Of a DNA stretch of 51,081 nucleotides, positions 43,014 to 51,081 are shown piece by piece. Under the pieces are notes generated by a model. It did not search any database. It saw only the letters and a program-made list of their open reading frames with translations, and was not told the origin of the DNA. The translations under genes were made by a program, and so were the position numbers. How positions within the stretch are numbered: position 1 is the stretch's first letter; every line of letters begins with the position of its first letter. Origin of the DNA: Candidatus Segatella albertsiae (GTDB lineage Bacteria; Bacteroidota; Bacteroidia; Bacteroidales; Bacteroidaceae); the NCBI GenBank assembly GCA_002451555.1, contig DKCU01000158.1, forward strand, positions 1-51,081. Direction: 5' to 3'.

Positions 43014-44150
43014 CTATAAAACAAATAGCTTATCTCCCTTGATTTCCAACGGCATCGGGATGTTGTCGGTGAAGAGCTGTCCTGTGCCCAATCCCTGCGG
43101 CATTCGGACATTCGGACCATACATCTTGGCACAGAAATGGGCAATGGCACTCAGTCCGACATTGCTCTCCAATGCCGAAGTTATCCAACTGCCGATGCCT
43201 CTCTCGTCCGCCAACGAAATCCATTCCTTGCAACCATACATACCTCCATGGAGAGATGGTTTCAAGATGATGTATTGCGGACGGATCGTATCTAACAATG
43301 CTTGTTTCATCGACTTCACATTGACACCTATCAACTCCTCGTCGAGTGCAATCGGAATCGGAGTCTCACGACACAGCTCCGCCATCTTCGGCCACTGGTG
43401 CTGCCTGATAGGCTGTTCGATGGAGTGGATGTCATACTGCGCCAAAGCCTCCAATCGACTCATCGCATTCTCGGGAGAGAAACCACCATTGGCATCCACA
43501 CGCAGTTCCACCTGTTCCTTGGAGAAGTCCTGACGGATATGCTTGATGAGGTCGAGTTCCTTGAAGAAGTCGATGGCACCGATTTTGAGTTTCACGCAGT
43601 GGAAACCAGCCTTCAGTTTCTCCTCCAGTCGAGCATACATCTCATCGTAAGTACCCATCCATACGAGACCGTTGATGGTGATACCCTCCTCGCCCCGGGC
43701 GAAAGGAGAGTCGTAGAGACAAGCCAAGTCGCCTGCCCAAGCAGGAGCAGCAACCGAATCATTCCGAGAAATTTCAGAAGAAGGAACATCATTTCGAGAA
43801 ATTTCAGAAGAAGGAACATCATTTCGAGAAATTTCCATCTGGTGGAAGAAATCAGCGAAAGCCGACTCCAACCCGAAAGTAATACTTGGATAGGCACGAA
43901 TCATATCGTAAGGGATGCGACCCATCTGCTCTACCATCCGACAAATCTGCCGAAGCGTCACCTCGTATTCAGGTTTGGCATCGCAGCTAAGGTCGGGAAG
44001 CGTAGCACACTCCCCCACACCTCTCACCCCAGGACATTCATCCGAGGTAATCGTAAGAAAGTAACTATGTCTCGTGGTATAAACGCCACGAGACGTACCA
44101 GCAGGCTGTTTGAAGTGGAGCGTTCGCTCCGAAATATCTATTTTATACAT
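43014..44150 (-). CDS. menC: o-Succinylbenzoate synthase MenC
   Basis: Dehydrates SHCHC to o-succinylbenzoate in the menaquinone pathway; enolase superfamily. The 378-residue product has the capping domain followed by the barrel with the catalytic KxK motif in CVKLKIGAIDF, metal-binding Asp and Glu in ELRVDANGGF and IHSIEQPI, a further acidic ligand in IALDEELIG, and the second-strand lysine in PQYIILKPSLHGG. A tandem insertion, EISRNDVPSS repeated three times (last copy partial), lies between FADFFHQM and the AGDLACLYDSPFARGEEG segment; it comes from a 30-bp DNA repeat at 43758-43840. It lies 39 bp after the GNAT-nitrilase gene. Confidence 0.93.
   Translation of the reverse strand: MYKIDISERTLHFKQPAGTSRGVYTTRHSYFLTITSDECPGVRGVGECATLPDLSCDAKPEYEVTLRQICRMVEQMGRIPYDMIRAYPSITFGLESAFADFFHQMEISRNDVPSSEISRNDVPSSEISRNDSVAAPAWAGDLACLYDSPFARGEEGITINGLVWMGTYDEMYARLEEKLKAGFHCVKLKIGAIDFFKELDLIKHIRQDFSKEQVELRVDANGGFSPENAMSRLEALAQYDIHSIEQPIRQHQWPKMAELCRETPIPIALDEELIGVNVKSMKQALLDTIRPQYIILKPSLHGGMYGCKEWISLADERGIGSWITSALESNVGLSAIAHFCAKMYGPNVRMPQGLGTGQLFTDNIPMPLEIKGDKLFVL
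43758..43840 (-). repeat. In-frame 30-bp tandem repeat inside menC
   Basis: CGAGAAATTTC recurs at 43765, 43795 and 43825, and the sequence between copies (AGAAGAAGGAACATCATTT) is nearly identical. Each unit encodes ten residues, EISRNDVPSS. Copy-number change would keep the frame and only lengthen a loop. Confidence 0.9.
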
Positions 44151-44189
44151 TAGAATTCTTCACTCTTCGTTCTTCACTCTTCACTTAAC

Positions 44190-45716
44190 TTACTTCTTCT
44201 TCAGCTCATACAAGTCCTTGCGGCGATCCCTCATATTCCTCACTGCGCCATAGGTATGGAGCTCATTAAGCAGCGTCAAATCGACATCCGAGATGAGAAT
44301 CATCTCCGTGTTAGGAGTAGCCTCCGACCTCTTGCCATCGTTAGGGAAGGCGAAGTCGCATGGCGTGAACACGGCACTCTGCGCATACTGAATGTCCATG
44401 TTGCGCACACGAGGCAAGTTGCCGACGCTACCCGCTATCGCCACATAGCACTCGTTCTCGATGGCACGAGCCTGGGCACAAACTCTCACTCGTGAGTAAG
44501 CGTTCTGCGTATCCGTCATGAATGGCACGAAGAGTATCTGCATACCATCCTGTGCCATCAGGCGAGACAGCTCAGGGAACTCCACGTCGTAACAGATGAC
44601 GATGCCTATCTTGCCACAGTCGGTATCGAAGGTCTGGATGTGACTACCCCCCGTCAAGCCCCAGAACTTCTGCTCGTCAGGAGTGACATGGATCTTCTCG
44701 TACATATCGACGCTACCGTCACGGCGACAGAGGAAGCCCACGTTGTAGAGGGCATCATCCTTGAGATAAGGCATGGAACCCGTGATGATATTGATGTTGT
44801 AAGTAATCGCCAACTCACGGAAGCGGTCACGTATCTGCTCCGTGTATTGCGCCATCTGACGGATGCTCTGCGCCTCGCCCATGTCGTTGAACTTTGCCAT
44901 CAATGGAGCGTTGAAATACTCTGGGAAGAGGATGAAATCGCTCTTGTAGTCGCTCACGGAGTGGACGAAGAACTTCACCTGTTCGAAGAGGTCATCCACC
45001 GAGGCGTAAGGACGCATCTGCCACTGCACCAGTCCGATTCTCACCGTAGGGCGACGCTCCACGTATGAGTCCGTAGGTGGCTGATAATAGATGTTGTCCC
45101 ACTGCAACAAGGTAGCGCAGTGTTCGCTCTCCTCGTCGCTTGGGAGATAGTTGCGGATGACACGGCGCACGTGGAAGTCGTTGGAAAGCTGGAAGGTGAG
45201 CACAGGGTCGTAAATCTCACGGTTGCGCACCTTCTCGATATATTCCTTCGGACGCATCTGGTCGGCATACTTGTGATAGTTAGGGATGCGACCGCCAAAC
45301 ATGATGGCCTTCAGGTTGAGTTTCTCGCAGAGTTCCTTGCGATACTCGTACATACGGCGAGCCAGGCGAAGGCCACGATAGTCAGGGTGTATGAACACCT
45401 CGATGCCATAGAGGATATTTCCGTTAGGGTCGTGGGTATTGAAGGTCTCGTTGCCCGTAACCTGGGCGTAAGTATGGTCGCCCTTCACCATATTGTAGTT
45501 GACGATGATGGAGAGGGCGCATCCCACGATTTTGTCATCGACGATGATGACCACCTGACCTTCAGGGAAGATAGCAATGAGTTTCTTAATCTGTTCACGA
45601 GTCCAGAACACATCCGAATCTGCATAGATGCGCTTGAACGACTTGGCGAGCTGCTCATAGTCCTCCATGTGGAGGTTGCGAAGGCTCACCTTTTCAATTT
45701 TACGATTTGATTCCAT
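44190..45716 (-). CDS. GNAT acetyltransferase-carbon-nitrogen hydrolase fusion
   Basis: A 508-residue cytoplasmic two-domain protein. Residues about 1-200 form a GNAT N-acetyltransferase (acetyl-CoA loop near GIEVFIHPDYRGLRLARRMY). Residues about 225-508 form a nitrilase-superfamily hydrolase with the full Glu-Lys-Cys triad: Glu in FILFPEYFNAPL, Lys in DMYEKIHVTPDE and Cys in IGIVICYDVEFPEL. This fused architecture is known in many bacteria; the substrate is unknown, with amide or omega-amidase activity likely. It has a clean promoter (45799-45829) and is followed by menC after 39 bp, with a TTCTTCACTCTTC repeat in the gap. Confidence 0.9.
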   Translation of the reverse strand: MESNRKIEKVSLRNLHMEDYEQLAKSFKRIYADSDVFWTREQIKKLIAIFPEGQVVIIVDDKIVGCALSIIVNYNMVKGDHTYAQVTGNETFNTHDPNGNILYGIEVFIHPDYRGLRLARRMYEYRKELCEKLNLKAIMFGGRIPNYHKYADQMRPKEYIEKVRNREIYDPVLTFQLSNDFHVRRVIRNYLPSDEESEHCATLLQWDNIYYQPPTDSYVERRPTVRIGLVQWQMRPYASVDDLFEQVKFFVHSVSDYKSDFILFPEYFNAPLMAKFNDMGEAQSIRQMAQYTEQIRDRFRELAITYNINIITGSMPYLKDDALYNVGFLCRRDGSVDMYEKIHVTPDEQKFWGLTGGSHIQTFDTDCGKIGIVICYDVEFPELSRLMAQDGMQILFVPFMTDTQNAYSRVRVCAQARAIENECYVAIAGSVGNLPRVRNMDIQYAQSAVFTPCDFAFPNDGKRSEATPNTEMILISDVDLTLLNELHTYGAVRNMRDRRKDLYELKKK

Positions 45717-45798
45717 AATACATCTTTTTATCTATAACAACCTATTTCGAGTTGTATGTTTGCACGATTCGGTTGTATTCATAAATGCGTTTCGGCGG

Positions 45799-45829
45799 CA
45801 AAAGTACAATTTTTCGCTCAAAGGACAAA
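45799..45829 (-). promoter_or_regulatory. Promoter of the GNAT-nitrilase gene
   Basis: Minus-strand TTTG (45826-45829), 19 bp, TACTTTTG (45799-45806). About 80 bp before the start codon. Confidence 0.75.
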
Positions 45830-45833
45830 AGAA

Positions 45834-45861
45834 AAAGGGGAAAATGTGACTTTTCCCCTTT
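45834..45861 (-). terminator. Terminator after the split surface-protein gene
   Basis: AAAGGGGAAAA (45834-45844) pairs with TTTTCCCCTTT (45851-45861), loop TGTGAC. On the minus strand it is followed by TTTTTCTTTT. It lies 50 bp beyond the gene's stop. Confidence 0.85.
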
Positions 45862-45912
45862 AATCTTTTATTTTTGCTTGACTGACTTCAAACTAAGTTT
45901 TTACCTCAACGT

Positions 45913-48547
45913 TTATTTAATCAGGACTTTAGTCTTCACTCCATCAACATTTACGATGTAGAGTCCACTTGCAGGAGCTTCCACAGTTCCATTTGTGCTT
46001 TGAGCCACTAACTTGCCATCAGTAGAATAGAGAGCCACCGATTTGGCTCCTTCCACCGAAATGGTCTTGCCTCTAACAATTATTCGGCAATAGCTTGTTG
46101 GCGTCACGTTTTGATTGATGCCAGTAGCTTCGTCTTGATAATGGAGAATATACTTTACGGCATAGTCATTATCACTGTTCTTTTGCGTGACAACACTCAA
46201 CCGTCCCTTCTCGTCATATTCGAAAGTCTTCACCACAGAAGCATTGTTGTACAGTCTCTCATACTTCACCAATCTATTGGCATCATCACAGGTATAGGAA
46301 TATTTCTCCTCACGTTCAGAATCTCCATTGTTCTTTTTCACATAGCTCAGGGTATTGCCGTCCAAGCTAAAGGAACTCTCGTTGCTGTCTGTCAACTTCC
46401 AACTTGCAGAAGTGGCATCCCAAGAATAATACCGGTCAGAGGAGACATTTCCATACGACAAGCAAGTAGAATCAACATCAGTAATAAGATTCCTACCTAT
46501 AATCTCCTTGATATCGCTCTTCGGGAACACGACAGAGAACTGAGGCTTGGCAGAATCACTGTGCTCAGACTTGCTTTCAGGAACCCATTCCCCATTAACC
46601 TTCTTATAGGATGTGGCAACTTTTCCATTCTCTGTAGTCTGTTCGCAAGTTTTGTCAGTCTCTACGACCAGACCATTCTCCAAACTTCTACGAATTGTCG
46701 TGGTCACACCATTTTCATAAGATATGAGAGATTTCACCTCTGAATAGCTAGGTTCTGTCTGAAAATCATTTTTAGAATCGTCCCAATCATAAGAATATAT
46801 GACACCTTCAGGAGTAGTTACTTTTTTATCACAGTCATCCAACTCGCCATCAGGGTAATAACATTTATAAATTGACGTATAAGTTCCATCAGCCGCAACC
46901 TCACATTCCCTGATTTCACTCAGATATCTAGTTCCATCATCATACTCATACTCTTTCTCCGTATAGCCATTGGCTGTATATGTATATTCGTATGTTTCAT
47001 AAGGAACGCCATCAGTACACTCATCATCGACTTTTGTAGGATAACCCTCTTTATTAAACTCCAAAGCAGTATAGCCATACACATCACCTAAGTTAAAGAT
47101 ATAAGGTTCCTCAGGGATTTGCATATTCTGCCACTTTCCGTTCTTATAGATTTCTAAGGGGGGCATACTTTCTGCTTGCATTTTCAAGTTCACGCAGTCT
47201 ATATCTCTCAGTCTCCTTATTATCTTTATCATAGAACATTATAATATCTGTACATGGACCATCACTACTGGCATAAAGGTACTCCGTCAACACATATCTT
47301 CCATCTTTGAACATACCGAAATCAACACCTTCACAATGCCCTGGTTCGCCACTGACAGGAACCTTGTCCATGGAGTTTCCTTGGTCATCATACATGGACA
47401 TCCAACTTTCCAAACCGTCATATGAATAATATTTTGTATATACGACATTCGGATTTTCGTGTACCCAATCATAAGCATATCCATTGCTAAGCACAAAATC
47501 TTTCTTTTCTGAATCATAGCTGTATGTTAGACTTTCACGGTGCTTGTTTTGCTCATCATAAATCCAAGGATCGTTGTAATTATCCGTCACCACTCCTTTT
47601 CCTTTCGGTGTCCAAGACTTGCCATCAGTATCATACGAATAACTGATGGTGGTATTCACGCCATTTTCATGAGTTACCTCTTTTTTACCTTCTGGCACCC
47701 AAGAGCCACCATTTTCCACACTGTATGTGTAGTCGATAGAAACCTTCGTATTACCATTCTGCTGAACTTCCGTCTTGCTACCACTTGCAGAAGTCAATGC
47801 ACCGGTTGTCTCGTCATAGTACTTGACAACATCTTCTCCTTTTACAGAGTTTAAAGTTTCCTCTGCCTGTTTTACCCATGTATTATTTCCATTCTTGACA
47901 GAAACGGTTATGACATAATCATCACCATTCACAGTCAACTTCGCCTGTTTGTAGTTGTCATCAGCCAATTCTACATAGCTCTGTACTGGCTCAAGCCATG
48001 TATATTCTTCCTTGGAACTTACACTTCCATTGGAATTGTAGTCAATGCTCTTGACAAGATAAGCCTTTCCTTGATTTGCCTCCCCCACATGGTCGTAATC
48101 ATATTCCTTATGACTTTGGAGACTCTCTTTTTTGTTGATGGCATCATACTTATAGCAATCTACAGAAATGATGCGTCCCTTGGCATCCTCACCATAGGCG
48201 TAACGAACATAATCGGCAGAAGTTGTAGAGTATTCGTAAGCCTTTCGCCCTTTCTCATCATATTTGATGGAGGAAGTCATGTACTTGTTTTCTTCCTTGT
48301 CATCATAGAGATACACATCCCAATCCTTCAAAGTTTTGTCCGTGGCACTTGCAAAAGACTCCAAGGTCATTTCAGATGGATGTACAGGATAAAAAGTATG
48401 TTGAACATAGGTAGTGACAGAAGTACTAGGATTGATATCTATTATGACTTTATGCTGCATCAAAGAGGGTGTATGATAAAGTCGAGCGTTCAGAGGTTGC
48501 ATACCCAACAAGGCCAAAGCCCATACGAAGTAAAACTTTTTAATCAT
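45913..48547 (-). pseudogene. Exported repeat protein with T9SS-type C-terminal domain, split by a one-base frameshift
   Basis: Two overlapping minus-strand frames (48547-47144 and 47232-45913) read as one protein. The first has a signal peptide (MIKKFYFVWALALLGMQPLNA) and many short YD-like repeats (SYDSEKKDFVLSNGYAYDW, YSYDTDGKSWTPKGKG). It runs off frame at a run of six C (minus strand, 47158-47163). Removing one C joins ...ASRKYAP to LEIYKNGKWQNMQ and gives an 877-residue product, ending in a type 9 secretion C-terminal domain (VEGAKSVALYSTDGKLVAQ...ASGLYIVNVDGVKTKVLIK). It may be phase-variable, a pseudogene or a sequencing error. It has a complete promoter (48573-48604) and terminator, which argues that it is expressed. 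Binding partner unknown. Confidence 0.8.
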
Positions 48548-48572
48548 AAACTTAATATTTTAAATTTCTGCA

Positions 48573-48604
48573 CAAAAGTACACAAAATTCGATGACTATC
48601 CAAA
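48573..48604 (-). promoter_or_regulatory. Promoter of the split surface-protein gene
   Basis: Minus-strand TTTG (48601-48604), 20 bp, TACTTTTG (48573-48580), 26 bp before the start codon. Confidence 0.78.
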
Positions 48605-48676
48605 TCGCGCCCCACTATAAAGCTATTTTTAACAAAAGTTACACGAAGTCACCCACAAGTCTATCAAAAATATGTG

Positions 48677-48684
48677 TACCTTTG
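48677..48684 (+). promoter_or_regulatory. -7 element of the EamA transporter gene
   Basis: TACCTTTG, perfect -7 consensus, 60 bp before the start codon. No clear -33 box. Confidence 0.55.
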
Positions 48685-48743
48685 CAACCCGAGACAAAGC
48701 ATAGCTATTTTTAACTCAACAACAAAACCAATCAACAAGAAAA

Positions 48744-49625
48744 ATGAACAACAGCAATAAAGTGAAAGGATTTGCGGCGGGTATCATCGCCGCCGTATGT
48801 TACGGTACCAATCCACTGGGTACGCTCGAGCTCTACAAGGATGGATTCTCATCGGGCTCGGTATTGACTTACCGCTACCTCTTGGCGGTGGCGATGTTCG
48901 CCATCGTGATGATGTTTCGCAAGGAACGGTTCGCCATCAAGTGGGGTCATGCGATACGACTTGCGTTCCTTGGGGCGTTTTTCGCCCTCTCCTCCACCAC
49001 GCTCTACGTGAGTTTCCACTACATGGCGGCAGGCATCGCCAGCACATTGCTCTTCGTCTATCCGATTATGACGGCGGTGCTGATGACGGTGTTCTTCCAT
49101 GAGAAGGTGACGTGGAGCACCTCGCTTGCCATCCTCCTCGCCGTGTCGGGCGTGGGATTGCTCTACCAGGGCGACGGCAACGAGAAACTGAGTACGGCAG
49201 GATTCGCGCTTGTGATGGCTTCGTCGCTGCTCTACGCCGTCTATATCATCTCCGTCAACCAATGGAAGGATTGTCCGATGTCCAACATCAAGTTCACCTT
49301 CTGGATATTGGTGTTTGGACTGATTACCGTAGCCGCCTTCACCTGGATTTCGGGCGAGAGCTTCCAACCCCTGGAGACTCCTAAGCAGTGGCTCTGCGGC
49401 ATACAGTTGGCGTTGCTCCCTACGGTGCTCTCGCTCTTCTTCATGACCATCAGCATCAATCTCATCGGCAGCACGCCAGCCGCCATCATGGGAGCCTTGG
49501 AACCTGTGACGGCTGTCATCATCGGTGTTTTCATCTTCGGCGAGACATTCACTTTCCAACTCGCCATCGGCATCGCCGCCATCCTCGCAGGTGTCACGCT
49601 GATAATCCTGAGAAAAAAAGGATAA
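48744..49625 (+). CDS. EamA/DMT family transporter
   Basis: A 293-residue inner-membrane protein with ten hydrophobic segments and two EamA repeats (about 7-140 and 155-290). Features include FAAGIIAAVCYGTNPLG at the start, YMAAGIASTLLFVYPIMTAVLM closing the first repeat, and GALEPVTAVIIGVFIFGE closing the second. These drug/metabolite transporters export amino acids, nucleobases or other metabolites; the substrate is not predictable. It is a single gene with its own promoter and terminator. Confidence 0.92.
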   Translation: MNNSNKVKGFAAGIIAAVCYGTNPLGTLELYKDGFSSGSVLTYRYLLAVAMFAIVMMFRKERFAIKWGHAIRLAFLGAFFALSSTTLYVSFHYMAAGIASTLLFVYPIMTAVLMTVFFHEKVTWSTSLAILLAVSGVGLLYQGDGNEKLSTAGFALVMASSLLYAVYIISVNQWKDCPMSNIKFTFWILVFGLITVAAFTWISGESFQPLETPKQWLCGIQLALLPTVLSLFFMTISINLIGSTPAAIMGALEPVTAVIIGVFIFGETFTFQLAIGIAAILAGVTLIILRKKG

Positions 49626-49630
49626 AAAAA

Positions 49631-49665
49631 TGAGGGTGTGTCATAAATCACACCCTCATTTTTTC
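49631..49665. terminator. Terminator after the EamA gene
   Basis: TGAGGGTGTG (49631-49640) pairs with CACACCCTCA (49649-49658), followed by TTTTTTC, and preceded by seven A, so it may work in both directions. Confidence 0.9.
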
Positions 49666-49693
49666 ATCCTTATCTTGCAATAAAGTTTATCTT

Positions 49694-49745
49694 TCTTATA
49701 TTGCAGTCTTATACTGCGGTCTTATATTGCAGTCTTATATTGCGG
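49694..49745. repeat. Four-unit 13-bp tandem repeat
   Basis: TCTTATA(T/C)TGC(A/G)G repeats four times without gaps, alternating GCAG and GCGG endings, between the EamA terminator and the 3' end of gmd (49762). Purpose unknown. Confidence 0.85.
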
Positions 49746-49761
49746 TCCGAAGCCTTATTTC

Positions 49762-50874
49762 TTACTTCACGATACCCTTCTCGAGGTATTCGACGAGGTT
49801 GCAACGTACCTTCTGTCCTGCGTCCTCGGCAGCCACTTTCGCCATGTCGCTCTCTACCATGATCTTGACGAGTTCCTCGAAGGTGGTGGTGTTAGGATTC
49901 CAACCGAGCTTTGCCTTGGCCTTCGTTGGGTCGCCCCAGAGGTTGACAACGTCTGTAGGACGATAGAAATCTGGTGAAACCTCGACGAGCGTCTTGCCTA
50001 TCAAGTTCTCAGGACCTTCCACACAGATACCCTTCTCGTTCTCTTCCTTGCCTTCCCATTTGAGTTCGATGCCCACGTGGTGGAAAGCCAACTGTGCGAA
50101 CTCGCGCACGGAGTGCTGCACGCCTGTCGCAATCACGAAGTCCTCTGGCTTCTCTGCCTGGAGGATGAGCCACATACACTCCACGTAGTCCTTGGCATAA
50201 CCCCAGTCACGGAGAGAGTCGAGGTTGCCGAGATAGAGCTTATCCTGCTTGCCCTGCTTGATGCGAGCTGCAGCAAGTGTTATCTTGCGGGTAACGAATG
50301 TCTCGCCACGACGCTCACTCTCATGGTTGAAGAGGATGCCCGAGCAGCAGAACATATCGTATGCCTCGCGATACTCCTTGACAATCCAGAAGCCATACTG
50401 CTTGGCCACGGCGTATGGGGAGTATGGGTGGAATGGAGTGTTCTCGTTCTGAGGCACTTCCTCTACCTTGCCATAAAGCTCGGAGGTGGATGCCTGATAC
50501 ATACGGCAGGTCTTCGCCAAACCGCACTGGCGAATCGCCTCCAAGATACGGAGCACACCTGTAGCATCTACATCAGCGGTAAACTCAGGAGAGTCGAAGC
50601 TTACCTGCACGTGGCTCTGGGCTGCCAAGTTATAGACCTCGGTAGGCTTCACCTTGTTCATCACCTGGATGATGCTCATCGAGTCGCCCAAGTCGGCATA
50701 ATGAAGGTGGAAATTTGGCTTGCCCTCCAAATGAGCGATACGCTCGCGATAATCTGTGGAAGAACGACGGATGGTGCCATGCACGTCATAACCTTTTTCC
50801 AACAAGAGTTCTGCTAAGTAAGAACCGTCTTGTCCTGTGATGCCTGTGATTAAAGCTACTTTTCTTTTTTCCAT
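49762..50874 (-). CDS. gmd: GDP-mannose 4,6-dehydratase
   Basis: Converts GDP-D-mannose to GDP-4-keto-6-deoxymannose, the first step to GDP-L-fucose and related sugars used in surface glycans. The 370-residue product is a short-chain dehydrogenase/reductase of normal length: NADP-binding GITGQDGSYLAELLLEKGYDVHG at the N-terminus, the RRSS motif, the catalytic Thr in YQASTSELYG and YxxxK in YSPYAVAKQYG, plus NHESERRGETFVTRKIT and the C-terminal RPTDVVNLWGDPTKAKAKLGW. The fucose synthase gene expected to follow is not in the gap to the left; it may be elsewhere. No promoter box was recognised upstream. Confidence 0.97.
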   Translation of the reverse strand: MEKRKVALITGITGQDGSYLAELLLEKGYDVHGTIRRSSTDYRERIAHLEGKPNFHLHYADLGDSMSIIQVMNKVKPTEVYNLAAQSHVQVSFDSPEFTADVDATGVLRILEAIRQCGLAKTCRMYQASTSELYGKVEEVPQNENTPFHPYSPYAVAKQYGFWIVKEYREAYDMFCCSGILFNHESERRGETFVTRKITLAAARIKQGKQDKLYLGNLDSLRDWGYAKDYVECMWLILQAEKPEDFVIATGVQHSVREFAQLAFHHVGIELKWEGKEENEKGICVEGPENLIGKTLVEVSPDFYRPTDVVNLWGDPTKAKAKLGWNPNTTTFEELVKIMVESDMAKVAAEDAGQKVRCNLVEYLEKGIVK

Positions 50875-50951
50875 TGCTAATATATAAGTTATTTGTACAA
50901 TTATTTTTATCGTTTATTTTTTGGGGGGATGTATAGGGATTTTTTGCTTTT

Positions 50952-51081
50952 GCCCTTTCAGGGCGACTTTCAAGATTGATTGCATACCCAGGGCGTTGCC
51001 CTGGGCTTGGAGCTTATTGCCCTTTCAGGGCGCTATCCAGTCAGCGCAAACCTTACAGTATTTCTATTCAGCGTGCTATCC
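50952..51081. repeat. Cluster of GGGC palindromes upstream of gmd
   Basis: GCCCTTTCAGGGC occurs twice (50952-50964 and 51019-51031), and CCCAGGGC-GTT-GCCCTGGG (50987-51005) lies between. GCGCTATCC (51029-51037) and GTGCTATCC at the window end suggest the unit continues. Repeats of this kind recur between genes in many Bacteroidota and look like REP-type elements; the edge of the window hides its extent. Confidence 0.7.

Noticed and set aside
44151..44189. Insertion-sequence end between menC and the GNAT-nitrilase gene
   Set aside because: The TTCTTCACTCTTC duplication is only a short simple repeat, with no inverted ends or target duplication.
45913..47232. Second half of the split surface protein as an independent gene
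   Set aside because: It lacks a signal peptide although it carries a secretion C-terminal domain, and its first residues only repeat the end of the first frame in another phase.

Overview
The window reads as a Bacteroidota gut chromosome, most like Segatella (Prevotella) copri or a close relative. The reasons are SusC/SusD pairs, a hybrid two-component sensor, a type 9 secretion-type C-terminal domain, and promoters of the Bacteroidota type (-33 TTTG, 19-20 bp spacer, -7 TAnnTTTG). I saw no tRNA, rRNA, CRISPR array, integrase or complete insertion sequence.

Layout. (1) 1-7 kb is an accessory stretch: type I restriction-modification genes hsdM and hsdS with a 23-bp repeat array at the hsdS 3' end, a highly structured 200-bp non-coding element, a DUF4160/DUF2442 pair, an antitoxin-like gene with the remnant of its toxin, an outer-membrane beta-barrel protein, a PARG-like macrodomain protein and a small unknown gene. 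(2) 7-12.2 kb holds a bile acid:sodium symporter family transporter and a polyphosphate operon (leucine-rich-repeat protein, ppk1, ppx). (3) 12.2-39.1 kb is one large polysaccharide/glycoprotein utilisation locus. It contains a hybrid sensor, an S9 prolyl peptidase, GH146-like and GH127 beta-L-arabinofuranosidases, a DUF1735/discoidin lipoprotein, SusD, SusC, a DUF6055 metalloprotease-like lipoprotein, a metallopeptidase-prolyl iminopeptidase fusion, an M64 peptidase, a GH27 alpha-galactosidase and a GH97 enzyme. (4) 39.3-51 kb holds a PiT phosphate transporter with a PhoU-like tail, menE and menC (menaquinone), a GNAT-nitrilase fusion, a surface protein split at a C6 tract, an EamA transporter and gmd.

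How the genes work together. The utilisation locus combines beta-L-arabinofuranosidases (one with the HypBA1 active-site residues), alpha-galactosidase-type enzymes, two proline-specific serine peptidase domains and three putative zinc peptidase domains. Plant extensins are hydroxyproline-rich proteins carrying beta-L-arabinofuranosides on Hyp and alpha-galactose on Ser. My main inference is that this locus consumes extensin-type glycoproteins, stripping the glycans and then cleaving the proline-rich backbone. Four promoters in the locus share one operator, AAAATCGT-N8-ACGAT, whose centre lies 62-63 bp from each -7 box. These promoters lack a -33 box, as expected for activator-dependent transcription, probably by the sensor encoded in the locus. 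The peptidase-sensor unit has no such site.

The polyphosphate operon and the PiT gene each have Pho-box-like arrays of GTAAC half-sites at 11-bp spacing, so they probably form a shared phosphate regulon. Several short tandem arrays sit at gene 3' ends: 23-bp period at two places, 28-bp and 13-bp at one each. In-frame 30-bp repeats occur in both menC and menE.
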